A stretch of 64,000 nt of DNA from Bryobacterales bacterium (GTDB lineage: Bacteria > Acidobacteriota > Terriglobia > Bryobacterales > Bryobacteraceae): assembly GCA_003142185.1 (NCBI GenBank), contig PLOR01000021.1, positions 124,001 through 188,000 on the forward strand, written 5' to 3'. The notes below the pieces were generated by a model. It saw only the letters and a program-made list of their open reading frames with translations, ran no database searches and was not told the DNA's origin. How positions within the stretch are numbered: position 1 is the stretch's first letter; every line of letters begins with the position of its first letter. Both the position numbers and the translations under genes were made by a program. This document shows, piece by piece, positions 6,744-15,566 of the stretch.

Positions 6744-8174
6744 ATGCGCTTTTCCGAGTCCATTTTTTCCAGCCGCTTCCAGATCACGCGCCACGACCTG
6801 GAAAGCCACCTGGCCGAAGCGCTTGCCGCCGGCGGCGATTACGCCGACCTGTACTTCGAATATCTGCTCACCAGTTCCATCGGTATTGACGAATCGATGG
6901 TCAAAAGCGCTGCCCAAGGAGTTTCGGTGGGGGTTGGGGTGCGGGTGATCGCTGGGGAGCGGACCGGCTACGCCTACTCGGACGACCTGACGCCGGAAAA
7001 AATCCGCAAGGCCGCGCGCGTAGCGGCACACATCGCTCGCGGCCCCAGCCATGTGGACAAGGTGAGCCTGAGCGAAGGCCAGCCGCACAATCTGTACCCG
7101 GTCCTGATTGCACCCACCGATACCGCCTTCGGCGAACGCGTGGAACTGGTCAAGCGCGCCGACCGAGCCGCGCGCGCCTACGATTCCCGCATCTTTCAGG
7201 TGCAGGCGAACTACGCCGACAACCTGCGCGAAGTGATGGTGGCGACGAGCGATGGTGTGCTGACCGTGGATCGCCAGCCGCTGGCGCGTATCAGCGTTTC
7301 CGCGCTGGCGCGGGTGGAAGGCGGCGCGCCGCAGCGCGGCCACGCCGGCGGCGGCGGGCGCGTGGAGCTGGATTTCTTTCTGCGCGAGAAGACGCCCGAG
7401 CACTTCGCCCAGCAGGCCGCGCGGGAAGCGGTGGCGATGCTCGACTCCGTCGCCGCTCCGGCCGGCGAAATGACCGTGGTGCTCGGGCCCGGCTGGCCGG
7501 GCATTCTGTTGCATGAAGCCGTCGGCCATGGCCTGGAAGCGGACTTCAACCGCAAGGGCGTTTCCGCCTTCAGCGGCCGCATGGGCCAGCGGGTGGCGAG
7601 CGAATTGTGCACCGTGATCGACGATGGCACCATCTCGAACCGCCGCGGCTCGCTCAATGTGGATGACGAAGGCCATCCGACGCGCCGCAACGTGCTGATC
7701 GAAAATGGCGTGCTCACCGGCTACCTGCAGGACAAGCTCTCCAGCCGGCTGATGAAGTCGGCCTCCACCGGCAGCGGCCGGCGTGAGAGCTACGCGCATA
7801 TCCCCATGCCGCGCATGACCAACACCTTCATGCTGGCTGGCGAGAGCGATCCCGGCGATATCATCCGCTCGGTGCCCAAAGGCCTCTACTGCGTCAACTT
7901 CGGCGGCGGCCAGGTGGATATCACCAGCGGCAACTTCGTGTTCTCCGCCTCCGAGAGCTACCTGATCGAAGACGGCAAACTGACCCGCTCGGTGCGCAAC
8001 GCCACTCTCATCGGCAACGGCCCCGAGGCGCTGAAATACGTCAGCATGGTGGGCAACGACCTGCGCCTGGACGAAGGCATCGGCATCTGCGGCAAGGAGG
8101 GGCAAAGCGTCCCAGTAGGTGTCGGCATTCCTACTTTGAAGATCGACAGGATGACGGTGGGCGGAACGGGCTAG
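6744..8174 (+). CDS. tldD: Metalloprotease TldD
   Basis: A 476-aa protein of the TldD/PmbA family. The zinc-binding motif HExxxH is present as 'LLHEAVGHGLEADF' (H257, E258, H262). 'GYAYSDDLTPEKI' and the C-terminal 'GVGIPTLKIDRMTVGGTG' are family signatures. With TldE it forms a heterodimeric protease that cleaves unfolded peptides and matures some peptide products (known for E. coli). The partner tldE lies 1.15 kb downstream instead of directly adjacent; a repeat and an HNH cassette separate them. Confidence 0.95.
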   Translation: MRFSESIFSSRFQITRHDLESHLAEALAAGGDYADLYFEYLLTSSIGIDESMVKSAAQGVSVGVGVRVIAGERTGYAYSDDLTPEKIRKAARVAAHIARGPSHVDKVSLSEGQPHNLYPVLIAPTDTAFGERVELVKRADRAARAYDSRIFQVQANYADNLREVMVATSDGVLTVDRQPLARISVSALARVEGGAPQRGHAGGGGRVELDFFLREKTPEHFAQQAAREAVAMLDSVAAPAGEMTVVLGPGWPGILLHEAVGHGLEADFNRKGVSAFSGRMGQRVASELCTVIDDGTISNRRGSLNVDDEGHPTRRNVLIENGVLTGYLQDKLSSRLMKSASTGSGRRESYAHIPMPRMTNTFMLAGESDPGDIIRSVPKGLYCVNFGGGQVDITSGNFVFSASESYLIEDGKLTRSVRNATLIGNGPEALKYVSMVGNDLRLDEGIGICGKEGQSVPVGVGIPTLKIDRMTVGGTG

Positions 8175-8196
8175 TGGCGCAGGCCCCCGGCCTGCG
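8174..8196. repeat. 'GGCGCAGGCCCCCGGCCTGC' palindromic repeat (solo half)
   Basis: A 23-bp palindromic unit that begins on the last base of the tldD stop codon. The same unit occurs as a facing pair at 53957-54069 and in diverged form at 42777-42828 and 48521-48580. Confidence 0.7.
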
Positions 8197-8222
8197 ATGT
8201 GCGCATCGTAGTTGAAACTGCC

Positions 8223-8396
8223 ATGGCAAAAAACGAACGGAAACAAACCAAGGAACGGGCCGGCTCAATTGGGAAGGCCGCGAAGCAAGTCATCCGCAAC
8301 GACGAGTATGCGCGCATGCGGGAAGCTTACCGGCTGCAGCCCGACTCGGCGGACGAAGCCGATGATTGGTCCAGCGCCGAGAAGTTCCGGTTGTGA
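8223..8396 (+). CDS. Small charged hypothetical protein (57 aa)
   Basis: Starts at ATG 8223 as 'MAKNERKQTKERAG' and ends '...DEADDWSSAEKFRL'. It is highly charged with no membrane segment. The acidic 'ADEADDW' tail resembles the C-termini of small antitoxin-like proteins, but I do not recognise a family. No strong ribosome site is visible and it directly follows a repeat, so it may be a remnant. It is near the 85-aa/HNH pair. Confidence 0.4.
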   Translation: MAKNERKQTKERAGSIGKAAKQVIRNDEYARMREAYRLQPDSADEADDWSSAEKFRL

Positions 8397-8456
8397 AGAC
8401 GCCCCGTTTCCGCCTGAGCGGCAAGGCGTCCGGAAGCTTCGTGGTACTGTGAAAGC

Positions 8457-8714
8457 ATGAGCGTAGCCTCCATGCTCGACGGCCTCCTGGAACCCTTGGG
8501 CCGATGTTTGGATGCCGAGTCCGCCCGGCGCGTCGTCGGGTTTCGCGTCTCTCTGCCCGTGCAGCAGCGCATTGACGCGCTTGCCGAACGAGCCAATGAG
8601 GGTGTACTGACCAGCGACGAGTCTGCTGAGTATGAGGCGTTGATCAACGCCGCGGATTTCATCTCGATCCTCAAGCTGAAGGCCCGCCAGAACCTGCGCC
8701 CGATCCGCATGTGA
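8457..8714 (+). CDS. Small protein paired with an HNH nuclease (85 aa)
   Basis: An 85-aa, mostly helical, soluble protein ('LEPLGRCLDAESARRVVGFR', then 'RANEGVLTSDESAEYEALIN' and 'ADFISILKLKARQNL'). The middle part resembles short proteins often found directly before small HNH nucleases in soil bacteria and cyanobacteria. The HNH gene follows after 4 bp, so the two are a transcriptional unit. By analogy with toxin-antitoxin pairs it may control the nuclease; that is inference. Confidence 0.65.
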   Translation: MSVASMLDGLLEPLGRCLDAESARRVVGFRVSLPVQQRIDALAERANEGVLTSDESAEYEALINAADFISILKLKARQNLRPIRM

Positions 8715-8718
8715 TCCG

Positions 8719-9117
8719 ATGGATGCTTCCACGCGCGAGTTCGTGCGGCGGCGGGCGGCCGGACGTTGCGAGTATTGCCTTCTCCCGCAAGAATCGAGCG
8801 AGCTTACCCATCACATTGAACACATAGTCGCCAGGCAGCACGGCGGCCGAGACGACGCGGACAACCTGGCACTGGCGTGCCATCGGTGTAACCTGCACAA
8901 AGGGCCGAACCTGACCGCGATCGACCCGGTGACGCGAGAAGTCGTTGGGCTGTTTCATCCACGCAGTAGCGCCTGGGCCGATCACTTCGTCCTGGAGGAT
9001 GGTCGAATCATAGGAATCACGGCCGTTGGCCGCGCCACCGTGCAACTCCTGGCGATGAATGATGCCCGCCGCGTGGAGCTCAGGACGCAGATCCGGAGTT
9101 TGGGCAGCCAGCTTTGA
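8719..9117 (+). CDS. HNH endonuclease
   Basis: A 132-aa HNH nuclease. A zinc knuckle (C17xxC20) precedes the core 'HHIEHIVARQHGG' (H31-H35 region), 'DNLALACHRCN' (N49, C54, C57, N58) and 'HKG'. These supply the ββα-metal fold that nicks or cuts DNA. The C-terminal half ('FHPRSSAWADHFVLEDGRII') is the extension common in this subfamily. With the 85-aa partner it forms a two-gene cassette placed between tldD and tldE. Target and biological role are unknown. Confidence 0.85.
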   Translation: MDASTREFVRRRAAGRCEYCLLPQESSELTHHIEHIVARQHGGRDDADNLALACHRCNLHKGPNLTAIDPVTREVVGLFHPRSSAWADHFVLEDGRIIGITAVGRATVQLLAMNDARRVELRTQIRSLGSQL

Positions 9118-9327
9118 AGAGTCTCCGGCCTAGCCTTCCTTAATCATACAAGCTCGGTTAACGGAGTCATCGGTGGTCGAGTCGATCCATCCATCGTCAA
9201 AAGTGGCGAGTTTCGGGACGAGCACCGACACCCCGGCAAAGTGGATCGGGTGCTGTACGGGGGCGCGCACGTCTCGACTGATAACCAATGTCCCGCCTTT
9301 CCCGTGGGACGATGTTAGCCTGTGATT

Positions 9328-10686
9328 ATGCCTTCCGGTGAAAACCATTTGGGCGAGATGGCTCGGGACGTGGTGCGGCGGGCGCTGGCGGCGGGGGCGG
9401 GCGACGCGGAGTGCACCATCGAAGAAGGCGACGAGTTTTCGGCCAACGTACGGATGCGCGAGCTGGAGAACCTGAAAGAGGCCGGCTCGCGCGCGGCCGG
9501 GCTGCGCATTCTGATTGGCCAGCGCACCGGATCGTCGTACACTTCCGATCTCTCCGCGGAAGGCATCGAGCGCCTGGTGAAATCGGCGATCGAGCTGGCG
9601 GAAGTGACCACCGACGACCCGCACGCCGGCCTGCCGGAGCCGGAGGAGTTGGGCGCGCTTTCCGGCTGCCTGGATCTCTATTCGGCGGACGTCGACGGGC
9701 TTGACACCGATGGCCGGATCGCCCTCGCCCGCCGCGCCGAAGAAGCCGCGCTCGACGCCGATCCGCGCATTACCAATTCCGAAGGCGCCTCGTTTGACAG
9801 CTACGCCGGGCGCCACATTTTCGCCAACTCGCGCGGCTTCGCGGGGGAATATCGCAGCAGCTCGTGTTCGCTGGGGGTGGTGCCGGTGGCGCGGGATGGG
9901 GAATCGATGGAGCGCGATGCCTGGCATCATTCCGCGCGCTCGCTGGCGCACCTCGAGCCGCCCGAGCAGATCGGGCGCACCGCCGCCGCGCGCGCCTTGC
10001 GCCGGCTGAACCCGGTCAAGGTCGCTACGCAGAAAGTGCCGGTGGTGTTCGAGCCGCGGGTCGCCGCCTCGCTCGTCGGGAACCTGTTTGAAGCCGTTCA
10101 CGGCATGCTGATTTACCGGCACGAGTCGTTCCTGGCCGGAAAGCTGGGCGAGAAAGTGGCCAGCGAGAAGCTCTCGCTGATTGACGATGCCACCATCCCC
10201 GGCCTGTTCGGCACCTCGCCTTTCGACGATGAGGGGGTAGCTTCGCGGCGCACCGTGGTGCTGGAGCGCGGCGTGCTCAAGAGTTACCTGCTGAATACCT
10301 ACGCGGCGCGCAAGCTGGGGATGAAGACCACCGGCAACGCCTCGCGCGGGCTGGCCGGCAACGCGGGAATCGGCCACGGGAACTTTTTCGTCGAAAACGG
10401 CGTCCAATCGCCGGAGCGGATTATCGCGCGGATCGCCGACGGATTCTATGTCACGGAACTGATCGGCATGGGCGTCAACATTGTCACCGGCGACTACTCG
10501 CGCGGCGCCGCGGGTTTGTGGATCCGCAACGGCGAACTGGCGTTCGCGGTTTCCGAGGTCACCATTGCCGGTAATCTGCAAGATATGCTGTTGGGCGTGG
10601 AAGAGGTTGGCAACGACCTGGAGTTTCGCGGCTCCGTGGCCGCGCCCACGCTCAAGATCGGAGAAATGACCGTTGGCGGCAAATAA
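9328..10686 (+). CDS. tldE: TldE/PmbA, partner of the TldD protease
   Basis: A 452-aa TldD/PmbA-family protein without the HExxxH zinc motif, as expected for the E subunit. 'RAAGLRILIGQRTGSSYTSD' near the N-terminus, 'SPFDDEGVASRRTVVLERG' and the C-terminal 'APTLKIGEMTVGGK' are family features. It forms the heterodimer with TldD. The ATG at 9328 is used; a GTG two codons earlier (9322) is also possible. The next gene starts inside its last codons. Confidence 0.93.
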   Translation: MPSGENHLGEMARDVVRRALAAGAGDAECTIEEGDEFSANVRMRELENLKEAGSRAAGLRILIGQRTGSSYTSDLSAEGIERLVKSAIELAEVTTDDPHAGLPEPEELGALSGCLDLYSADVDGLDTDGRIALARRAEEAALDADPRITNSEGASFDSYAGRHIFANSRGFAGEYRSSSCSLGVVPVARDGESMERDAWHHSARSLAHLEPPEQIGRTAAARALRRLNPVKVATQKVPVVFEPRVAASLVGNLFEAVHGMLIYRHESFLAGKLGEKVASEKLSLIDDATIPGLFGTSPFDDEGVASRRTVVLERGVLKSYLLNTYAARKLGMKTTGNASRGLAGNAGIGHGNFFVENGVQSPERIIARIADGFYVTELIGMGVNIVTGDYSRGAAGLWIRNGELAFAVSEVTIAGNLQDMLLGVEEVGNDLEFRGSVAAPTLKIGEMTVGGK

Positions 10687-11182
10687 AACCGCGCGCCCGG
10701 ACCAGGCGCCCGGCCCGCAACAGAAGCGGTTCTCGATTCCCCCGGCGGCCATCGTCATCGTGCTGGTGTTGGCGGCGGGCGTAGCCGGGTTGCTGTATTT
10801 GAACCGGCTCTCGCAGCAAGGACCGCCGGCGCCGCCACCCTTGACCGGCATCGCGCGCACCTACATCCACGACGGCTTCCTCAAGATCACCGATTCCGAC
10901 ATGCGGGCGCACGAAAGCTACCTCCACCAGCAGGTTGTCGAAATCACCGGCAACATCACCAATACCGGCAACCGGGTGCTCGACACCGTGGAGATCGTCT
11001 GCGTGTTCTACGATCCGTACGGGCAAGTAATTCTGCGCGAGCGGGTGGCGATCGTCGGCCACAAGATGGGGAAGCTCGCGCCCGGCGAATCGAAGCCCTT
11101 CCGGCTGGCCTTCGACAACGTGCCGGAGAGCTGGAATCAGGCGATGCCGCAAATGGTGATCGCCGCCATCGATTTCGCATAA
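10673..11182 (+). CDS. Membrane-anchored FxLYD-like domain protein
   Basis: A 169-aa protein starting at a TTG (10673) that overlaps tldE by 14 bp. One transmembrane helix (about residues 24-43) follows a short cytoplasmic tail; the rest is an extracytoplasmic beta domain with 'VVEITGNITNTGNRVLDTVE' and 'VCVFYDPYGQVILRERV', the pattern of FxLYD/DUF3426-like domains. The domain resembles those found in lipoproteins and secretion-associated proteins, but no specific job can be given. Confidence 0.65.
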   Translation: MAANKTARPDQAPGPQQKRFSIPPAAIVIVLVLAAGVAGLLYLNRLSQQGPPAPPPLTGIARTYIHDGFLKITDSDMRAHESYLHQQVVEITGNITNTGNRVLDTVEIVCVFYDPYGQVILRERVAIVGHKMGKLAPGESKPFRLAFDNVPESWNQAMPQMVIAAIDFA

Positions 11183-11207
11183 CACGCAGGACCGTCTTAG
11201 CTGTGAC

Positions 11208-11233
11208 GACCGCTCCCTACGGTCACGGCTCCG
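11208..11233. repeat. Dispersed 'CCGCTCCCT-ACGGTC-GGCTCCG' repeat, second copy
   Basis: 'GACCGCTCCCTACGGTCACG' then 'GCTCCG' between two convergent genes, matching 5150-5179. Confidence 0.5.
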
Positions 11234-11239
11234 TTGCGC

Positions 11240-11617
11240 TTATTTCTGCCGCTTGATCGTCATCGGCGGGAAATCCATGTCGCCGCTGTCGGCCTTGGTT
11301 TTGAGGACAATCTCGTCGCCGTTGATGGTGCCTTCGCTCGAAAAAGTGGTGGCGCTGCCGTTCATATCCACCTTCACGGAAAACGAGATCTTGTCTCCGT
11401 CCACCTTGCCGTTGTCGATCGGCAGCGGGTCGCCTTGCGGCCCGAGAACCGTGCCCGTCAGCTTGGCGGCGTCCTGTTTGAAGGTGTAGGTCAGGCTGAA
11501 ACTGTTGCCATCCGGGGTCGAAACCTCGCCCTTCCAGGTGCCGGTTACGTCCGCCGCCCATGCGGCCGTGGCTAATAGCAGGAACAGAATTCCCGTTCCC
11601 AGTCTTCGTGTAATCAT
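11240..11617 (-). CDS. Small exported beta-sandwich protein, function unknown
   Basis: A 125-aa protein with a signal peptide (residues 1-21, 'ITRRLGTGILFLLLATAAWA') and a mature domain made of short repeated strands: 'DVTGTWKGEVSTPDGNSF', 'AAKLTGTVLGPQGDPLPI', 'GDKISFSVKVDMNGSATTFS', 'INGDEIVLKTKADSGDMDF'. This lipocalin-like pattern is common in exported acidobacterial proteins with no known role. ATG 11617 was chosen to place the signal peptide at the N-terminus. It stands alone, convergent with the gene before it and divergent from the phosphatase. Confidence 0.75.
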   Translation of the reverse strand: MITRRLGTGILFLLLATAAWAADVTGTWKGEVSTPDGNSFSLTYTFKQDAAKLTGTVLGPQGDPLPIDNGKVDGDKISFSVKVDMNGSATTFSSEGTINGDEIVLKTKADSGDMDFPPMTIKRQK

Positions 11618-11662
11618 GCCGAGATTGTACCGTAGGTCTTTCGGGTACGCTAGTCTGGGAAG

Positions 11663-13612
11663 GTGGAGCGGGGCGGGCGTATCTCGTGGCGGAGCATTGG
11701 GCGCTTGGAAAAGGCCTTTGTGCTGCTTCTGCCGGTCAACGTCATCCTGTGGCTGACCGGCGTCGCACCAGTTGCGCAATGGTTGCTCGCTAGTCTGTCC
11801 TTTCTGTTAGGCGTGGTGGTGGCCTTCCGCTTGGTGCGCCGCGGACTGCGCAAGGCCATCTGGCGCCTGCGCAACCGCCTGATCGCGGCTTACATTTTCA
11901 TCGCGGTGGTGCCGGTGGTGCTGATTCTGCTGCTGGCCGGCATCGCCACTTACGTGGTGATCGGGCAGATGGCGGTGTACTTGGTGAACACCGAATTGCG
12001 GCACCGCCAGGCAGCGCTGCTGCGGTCGGCCGAGGCTTTGGCGCTGGTGCCGGTGACGGATCCCGCCACTGCGCTGCGCCGCTTCGAAACCATGACCCAC
12101 AGCGCATTTCCGGAGTTCTCGCTGCTGATCACGGGAAAGCGCGAGCTTCGCTATCCGTCCGGCAACAAGATCTCGCAGCCACCCGAAGAATGGCGCGGCC
12201 CCTCATGGCGGCACGCCTCCGGGCTGATCGTCAAGCAGGAGGACGGCGGGGAACGGCTCTTCGCCTGGGCGCACGTGATCGAAAACGGCGAGGAAGTGAC
12301 GGTGCTGGCGCCGGTGACAATTGACGTGCTCGGCGGCCTGGTTCCGGGTTTGGGCGACGTGGCGTTTGCGCCTTTTGATTTGGGCAACGCGGCCTCTGCG
12401 CCTCTGGTGGGACAGTCCCGCGCCTCGCGTGTACCTCAGGCGCTCAATTCGTTGGACTTCCCGCTGCGGGGCCGGTTCCTGGTGAGGGTCCCGCGGTGGC
12501 GTTCGCCGGGCGAACATCGCGAGCTCGTGCTGAGCGTCGACACGCGCGCTTCCGCCGTCCTGGGCACCATCTTTGAATCACGCGATCAATCGTTCGATTT
12601 GGCCGAATTCTTCCTGGTCGCTTTCGTCGTGCTGACCATCCTGTTCCTGCTGGTGGAATTGATGTCGCTGGTCGCCGGAGTGCAGTTGAGCCGCAGCATC
12701 ACCGGCGCCGTGCATGAGCTTTACCTCGGCACGCGGCGCATCCAGCAAGGCGATTTCGGCCACCGTATCCCGATCAAAGGCAGCGACCAGCTTGCCGAAC
12801 TGGCGGCGTCGTTCAATTCCATGACGGCCAACCTGGGCCAACTGATGGTGGTGGCTAAGGAGAAGGAGCGCCTCGAATCCGAGCTCACCATCGCGCGCGA
12901 AGTGCAGCAGCAGCTTTTTCCCAAGGACGTGCCGTATACCAGGACGCTCGAGCTCAAGGGCGTCTGCAGCCCCGCCCGCATGGTGTCCGGCGACTATTAC
13001 GATTTCATGGCGCTGGGCGACGAGTCCCTGGCATTCGCCATCGGCGACGTGGCCGGCAAGGGAATTTCGGCCGCGCTGCTGATGGCCACCATTCAATCCA
13101 CCATGCGCACCCAGTTGGGCGCTAACAACGGCGCGTCGCCGCGGTTGCTTTCCACCGCCAAGCTGGTGGCCACCCTCAACCGCCAGCTTTACGCCAACAC
13201 CAGCCTCGAGAAATACGCCACTTTTTATTTCGCGCTGTATCACGAAGCCACCCACTCGCTCACCTACACCAACGCCGGCCACCTTTCGCCCATGTTGTTG
13301 CGCTCGGGCGAACTGCAGATGCTCGAATCCACCGGCACCGTGGTGGGCGCTTTCCCGCTGGCGCGCTACGAGGAACGCACCGTCGAGCTCGAGCACGGCG
13401 ACCTGCTGGTGGCTTATACCGACGGCATCGTCGAGCCGGAAAACGCCTACGGCGAGATGTTCGGGGAGGACCGATTGAAGGACCTGATATCCAAATACGC
13501 GCACGCGGATTCCTCCGAGCTGATCGCGCGCACCATGGAGTCCGTAAACGTTTGGACCGGCTCCTCGGAATTGCAGGATGACATGACGATGGTGGTGGTG
13601 AGGCGCATATGA
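11663..13612 (+). CDS. Membrane HAMP / SpoIIE-type PP2C serine phosphatase
   Basis: A 649-aa protein starting at GTG 11663. Hydrophobic helices near residues 17-56 and 72-100, an extracytoplasmic sensor part, a helix at about 313-337, a HAMP linker (about 340-396) and a PP2C/SpoIIE domain (about 409-648). Phosphatase metal-site features are 'VSGDYYDFMALGDESLAFAI', 'GDVAGKGISAALLMA' and 'YTDGIVEPENAYGEMFGEDR'. Such proteins dephosphorylate STAS anti-anti-sigma factors in partner-switching. No anti-sigma kinase is adjacent; a STAS protein is at 56 kb but lacks the usual serine. The stop overlaps nnr (ATGA). Confidence 0.88.
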   Translation: MERGGRISWRSIGRLEKAFVLLLPVNVILWLTGVAPVAQWLLASLSFLLGVVVAFRLVRRGLRKAIWRLRNRLIAAYIFIAVVPVVLILLLAGIATYVVIGQMAVYLVNTELRHRQAALLRSAEALALVPVTDPATALRRFETMTHSAFPEFSLLITGKRELRYPSGNKISQPPEEWRGPSWRHASGLIVKQEDGGERLFAWAHVIENGEEVTVLAPVTIDVLGGLVPGLGDVAFAPFDLGNAASAPLVGQSRASRVPQALNSLDFPLRGRFLVRVPRWRSPGEHRELVLSVDTRASAVLGTIFESRDQSFDLAEFFLVAFVVLTILFLLVELMSLVAGVQLSRSITGAVHELYLGTRRIQQGDFGHRIPIKGSDQLAELAASFNSMTANLGQLMVVAKEKERLESELTIAREVQQQLFPKDVPYTRTLELKGVCSPARMVSGDYYDFMALGDESLAFAIGDVAGKGISAALLMATIQSTMRTQLGANNGASPRLLSTAKLVATLNRQLYANTSLEKYATFYFALYHEATHSLTYTNAGHLSPMLLRSGELQMLESTGTVVGAFPLARYEERTVELEHGDLLVAYTDGIVEPENAYGEMFGEDRLKDLISKYAHADSSELIARTMESVNVWTGSSELQDDMTMVVVRRI

Positions 13613-15141
13613 AAGTTCTCACCGCGGCCGAGATGCGCGAGGTCGATCGGCGCACCATCGAAATGGGCATCCCCGGCATCGTCCTGATGGAGAATGCCGG
13701 CCTTCGCGTGGTGGAATTTCTGGCCGAACGGTTTGCCCCGCTGGAGGCGCAGCGCGTCCTGGTGCTGTGCGGCAAGGGCAACAACGGCGGCGACGGGATG
13801 GTGATCGCGCGGCAAATCCATACGCGCTTCCCTCAGTGCCGGCTCACCGTGGTGCTGTTCGCCGATCCGGAGAATCTGCGCGGTGATGCAAGCCTGAATT
13901 ACGCGATGCTGCGCGCCTGCGGTTGCCCGCTGCATGACGAGCTCCCGCGGGAAGCTGAGAGAGCGACTTTGATCGTGGACGCTTTGCTCGGCACGGGTGT
14001 CGGCGGTGCGGCCAAAGGCATCATCGAGCAGACCATCCGCCAGATCAACGGCCACCTACGGGACTCGGCCAAGGTGGTGGCGGTCGACATTCCCTCCGGC
14101 ATGTCGAGCGATTCGGGCGAATCCGCGGGCAAGGTCGCGCGCGCCGATTACACCGTCACCTTCACCGCGCCGAAGCTGGGACAGGTGATGCCGCCGAATT
14201 GCGACTCGACCGGCGAATTGATTGTGCGGCCCATCGGCACGCCGTGGGAACTGTACCGGGATGTGAAGATCGATCTGGTCGAGCCGTCGATGTTTTGGCG
14301 CGTGATGATGCCGCGCCCGCCGGGCGGACACAAAGGCACGTTCGGCCACGCGCTGGTGGTGGCCGGCTCGCGCGGCAAGACCGGCGCCGCAGCATTGTGC
14401 GGGCTGGGCGCGCTGCGCGCTGGAGCGGGCCTGGTGACGGTGGCCTCCGCCGAATCCGCCATTCCGGTGATTGCCGCGCACGCGCCGGAACTGATGACCG
14501 AACCGCTGGCGGAAACGCCGCACGGCTCGATCGGGCTCAACGCCGCGCTCGCCGCCGCCGCCGAAGGCAAAACCGTTATCGCGATGGGCCCCGGTTTGGG
14601 GCGCCAGCCGGAAATCTCGATTCTGGTAACGAGCTTGATGGAAAGCCTGGAGCAGCCGATGGTGGTCGACGCCGACGCGCTGGTGGATATCGGCAAGGTC
14701 CCGCGCACGCCGCGCGTTCGCGTTCTGACGCCGCATCCCGGCGAGATGGCGCGGCTCACCGGGAAAACGGTGGCCGAGGTGCAGGCCGACCGCATCGGCA
14801 TCGCGCGCGCGTTCGCCGAAGCGCATTTAGTCACGCTGGTGCTGAAGGGCCAGCGCACCATCATCGCCTACCCCGATGGCCGCGTTTGGATCAACCCGAC
14901 CGGCACGCCGGCCATGGGCACCGGCGGCACCGGCGACGTCCTCACTGGAATGATCGCCGGTTTCCTGGCGCAATTTCCGCAGCACCCTGACGAAGCCGTC
15001 GCCGCGGCGGTCTATCTGCACGGCCTGTCCGGCCAGATCGGCGCGCGCGCGCTTGGCGAGCGAAGTCTGATCGCTTCCGACCTGCTTCGGTACTTGCCGG
15101 CCGCCATGGAGGAGTGTGCCGCTGTTCCGCGCCTCGACTGA
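13609..15141 (+). CDS. nnr: Bifunctional NAD(P)H-hydrate epimerase / ADP-dependent dehydratase
   Basis: A 510-aa two-domain metabolite-repair enzyme. The N-terminal epimerase (YjeF_N, about residues 1-215) has 'GIPGIVLMENAGLRVVEF' and 'LCGKGNNGGDGMVIARQI'. The C-terminal dehydratase (about residues 225-500) has 'PGGHKGTFGHALVVAGSRG', 'TPHPGEMARLTG' (about residue 375) and the nucleotide loop 'GTGGTGDVLTGMIAGFLAQF' (about residue 437). Together they return hydrated NADH and NADPH to the normal cofactors. It overlaps the phosphatase upstream and tsaE downstream (26 bp), and nnr-tsaE is a frequent pair. Confidence 0.95.
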   Translation: MKVLTAAEMREVDRRTIEMGIPGIVLMENAGLRVVEFLAERFAPLEAQRVLVLCGKGNNGGDGMVIARQIHTRFPQCRLTVVLFADPENLRGDASLNYAMLRACGCPLHDELPREAERATLIVDALLGTGVGGAAKGIIEQTIRQINGHLRDSAKVVAVDIPSGMSSDSGESAGKVARADYTVTFTAPKLGQVMPPNCDSTGELIVRPIGTPWELYRDVKIDLVEPSMFWRVMMPRPPGGHKGTFGHALVVAGSRGKTGAAALCGLGALRAGAGLVTVASAESAIPVIAAHAPELMTEPLAETPHGSIGLNAALAAAAEGKTVIAMGPGLGRQPEISILVTSLMESLEQPMVVDADALVDIGKVPRTPRVRVLTPHPGEMARLTGKTVAEVQADRIGIARAFAEAHLVTLVLKGQRTIIAYPDGRVWINPTGTPAMGTGGTGDVLTGMIAGFLAQFPQHPDEAVAAAVYLHGLSGQIGARALGERSLIASDLLRYLPAAMEECAAVPRLD

Positions 15142-15535
15142 AGCCGAGACCATCGCCCTCGGCGAACGCCTCGCTGCCAAATTGCCGCGCGGCGTAGTGC
15201 TGCTGATTGGCAACCTCGGGGCGGGCAAGACCACCCTCGCCAAAGGGATTGCCTATGGTCTCGGCGCGGCGTTACCCGACGATGTTTCGAGCCCCACCTT
15301 CACACTGATCCACGAGTACGGCCACGGCCTGGTGTACCACGTCGACCTCTACCGCCTCGAAGAGTCCCGCGAGGTCGAAGGACTGGGCCTGGATGACATC
15401 ATCGACAGCGGCGCACTGGTGCTGATCGAATGGGGCGAGCGCTTCCCCGAGTTGTTCCCGCCGCCGCGCACCGAAATCCACCTCCGCGCGCTGCCCGACG
15501 ATACGCGAGAGATCGAACTGCGGCGGTTGGGGTAA
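15116..15535 (+). CDS. tsaE: tRNA threonylcarbamoyladenosine biosynthesis ATPase TsaE
   Basis: A 139-aa P-loop protein starting at a GTG (15116) with GGAGG upstream, inside the end of nnr. Walker A is 'GNLGAGKTTLAKG' (about residues 31-43); 'VSSPTFTLIHEYGHGLVYHV' and 'LVLIEWGERFPELFP' are TsaE signatures. It works with TsaB and TsaD to make t6A37 in ANN-decoding tRNAs. tsaB and tsaD are not in the window. Confidence 0.95.
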   Translation: MPLFRASTEAETIALGERLAAKLPRGVVLLIGNLGAGKTTLAKGIAYGLGAALPDDVSSPTFTLIHEYGHGLVYHVDLYRLEESREVEGLGLDDIIDSGALVLIEWGERFPELFPPPRTEIHLRALPDDTREIELRRLG

Positions 15536-15566
15536 CCGAGGCCTCGTCTAACTGAGACGCGGCGCT

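Noticed and set aside
6597-8246. Upstream extension of the ECF sigma frame across tldD
   Set aside because: The sigma protein starts naturally at 6596; the extension is antisense to tldD.
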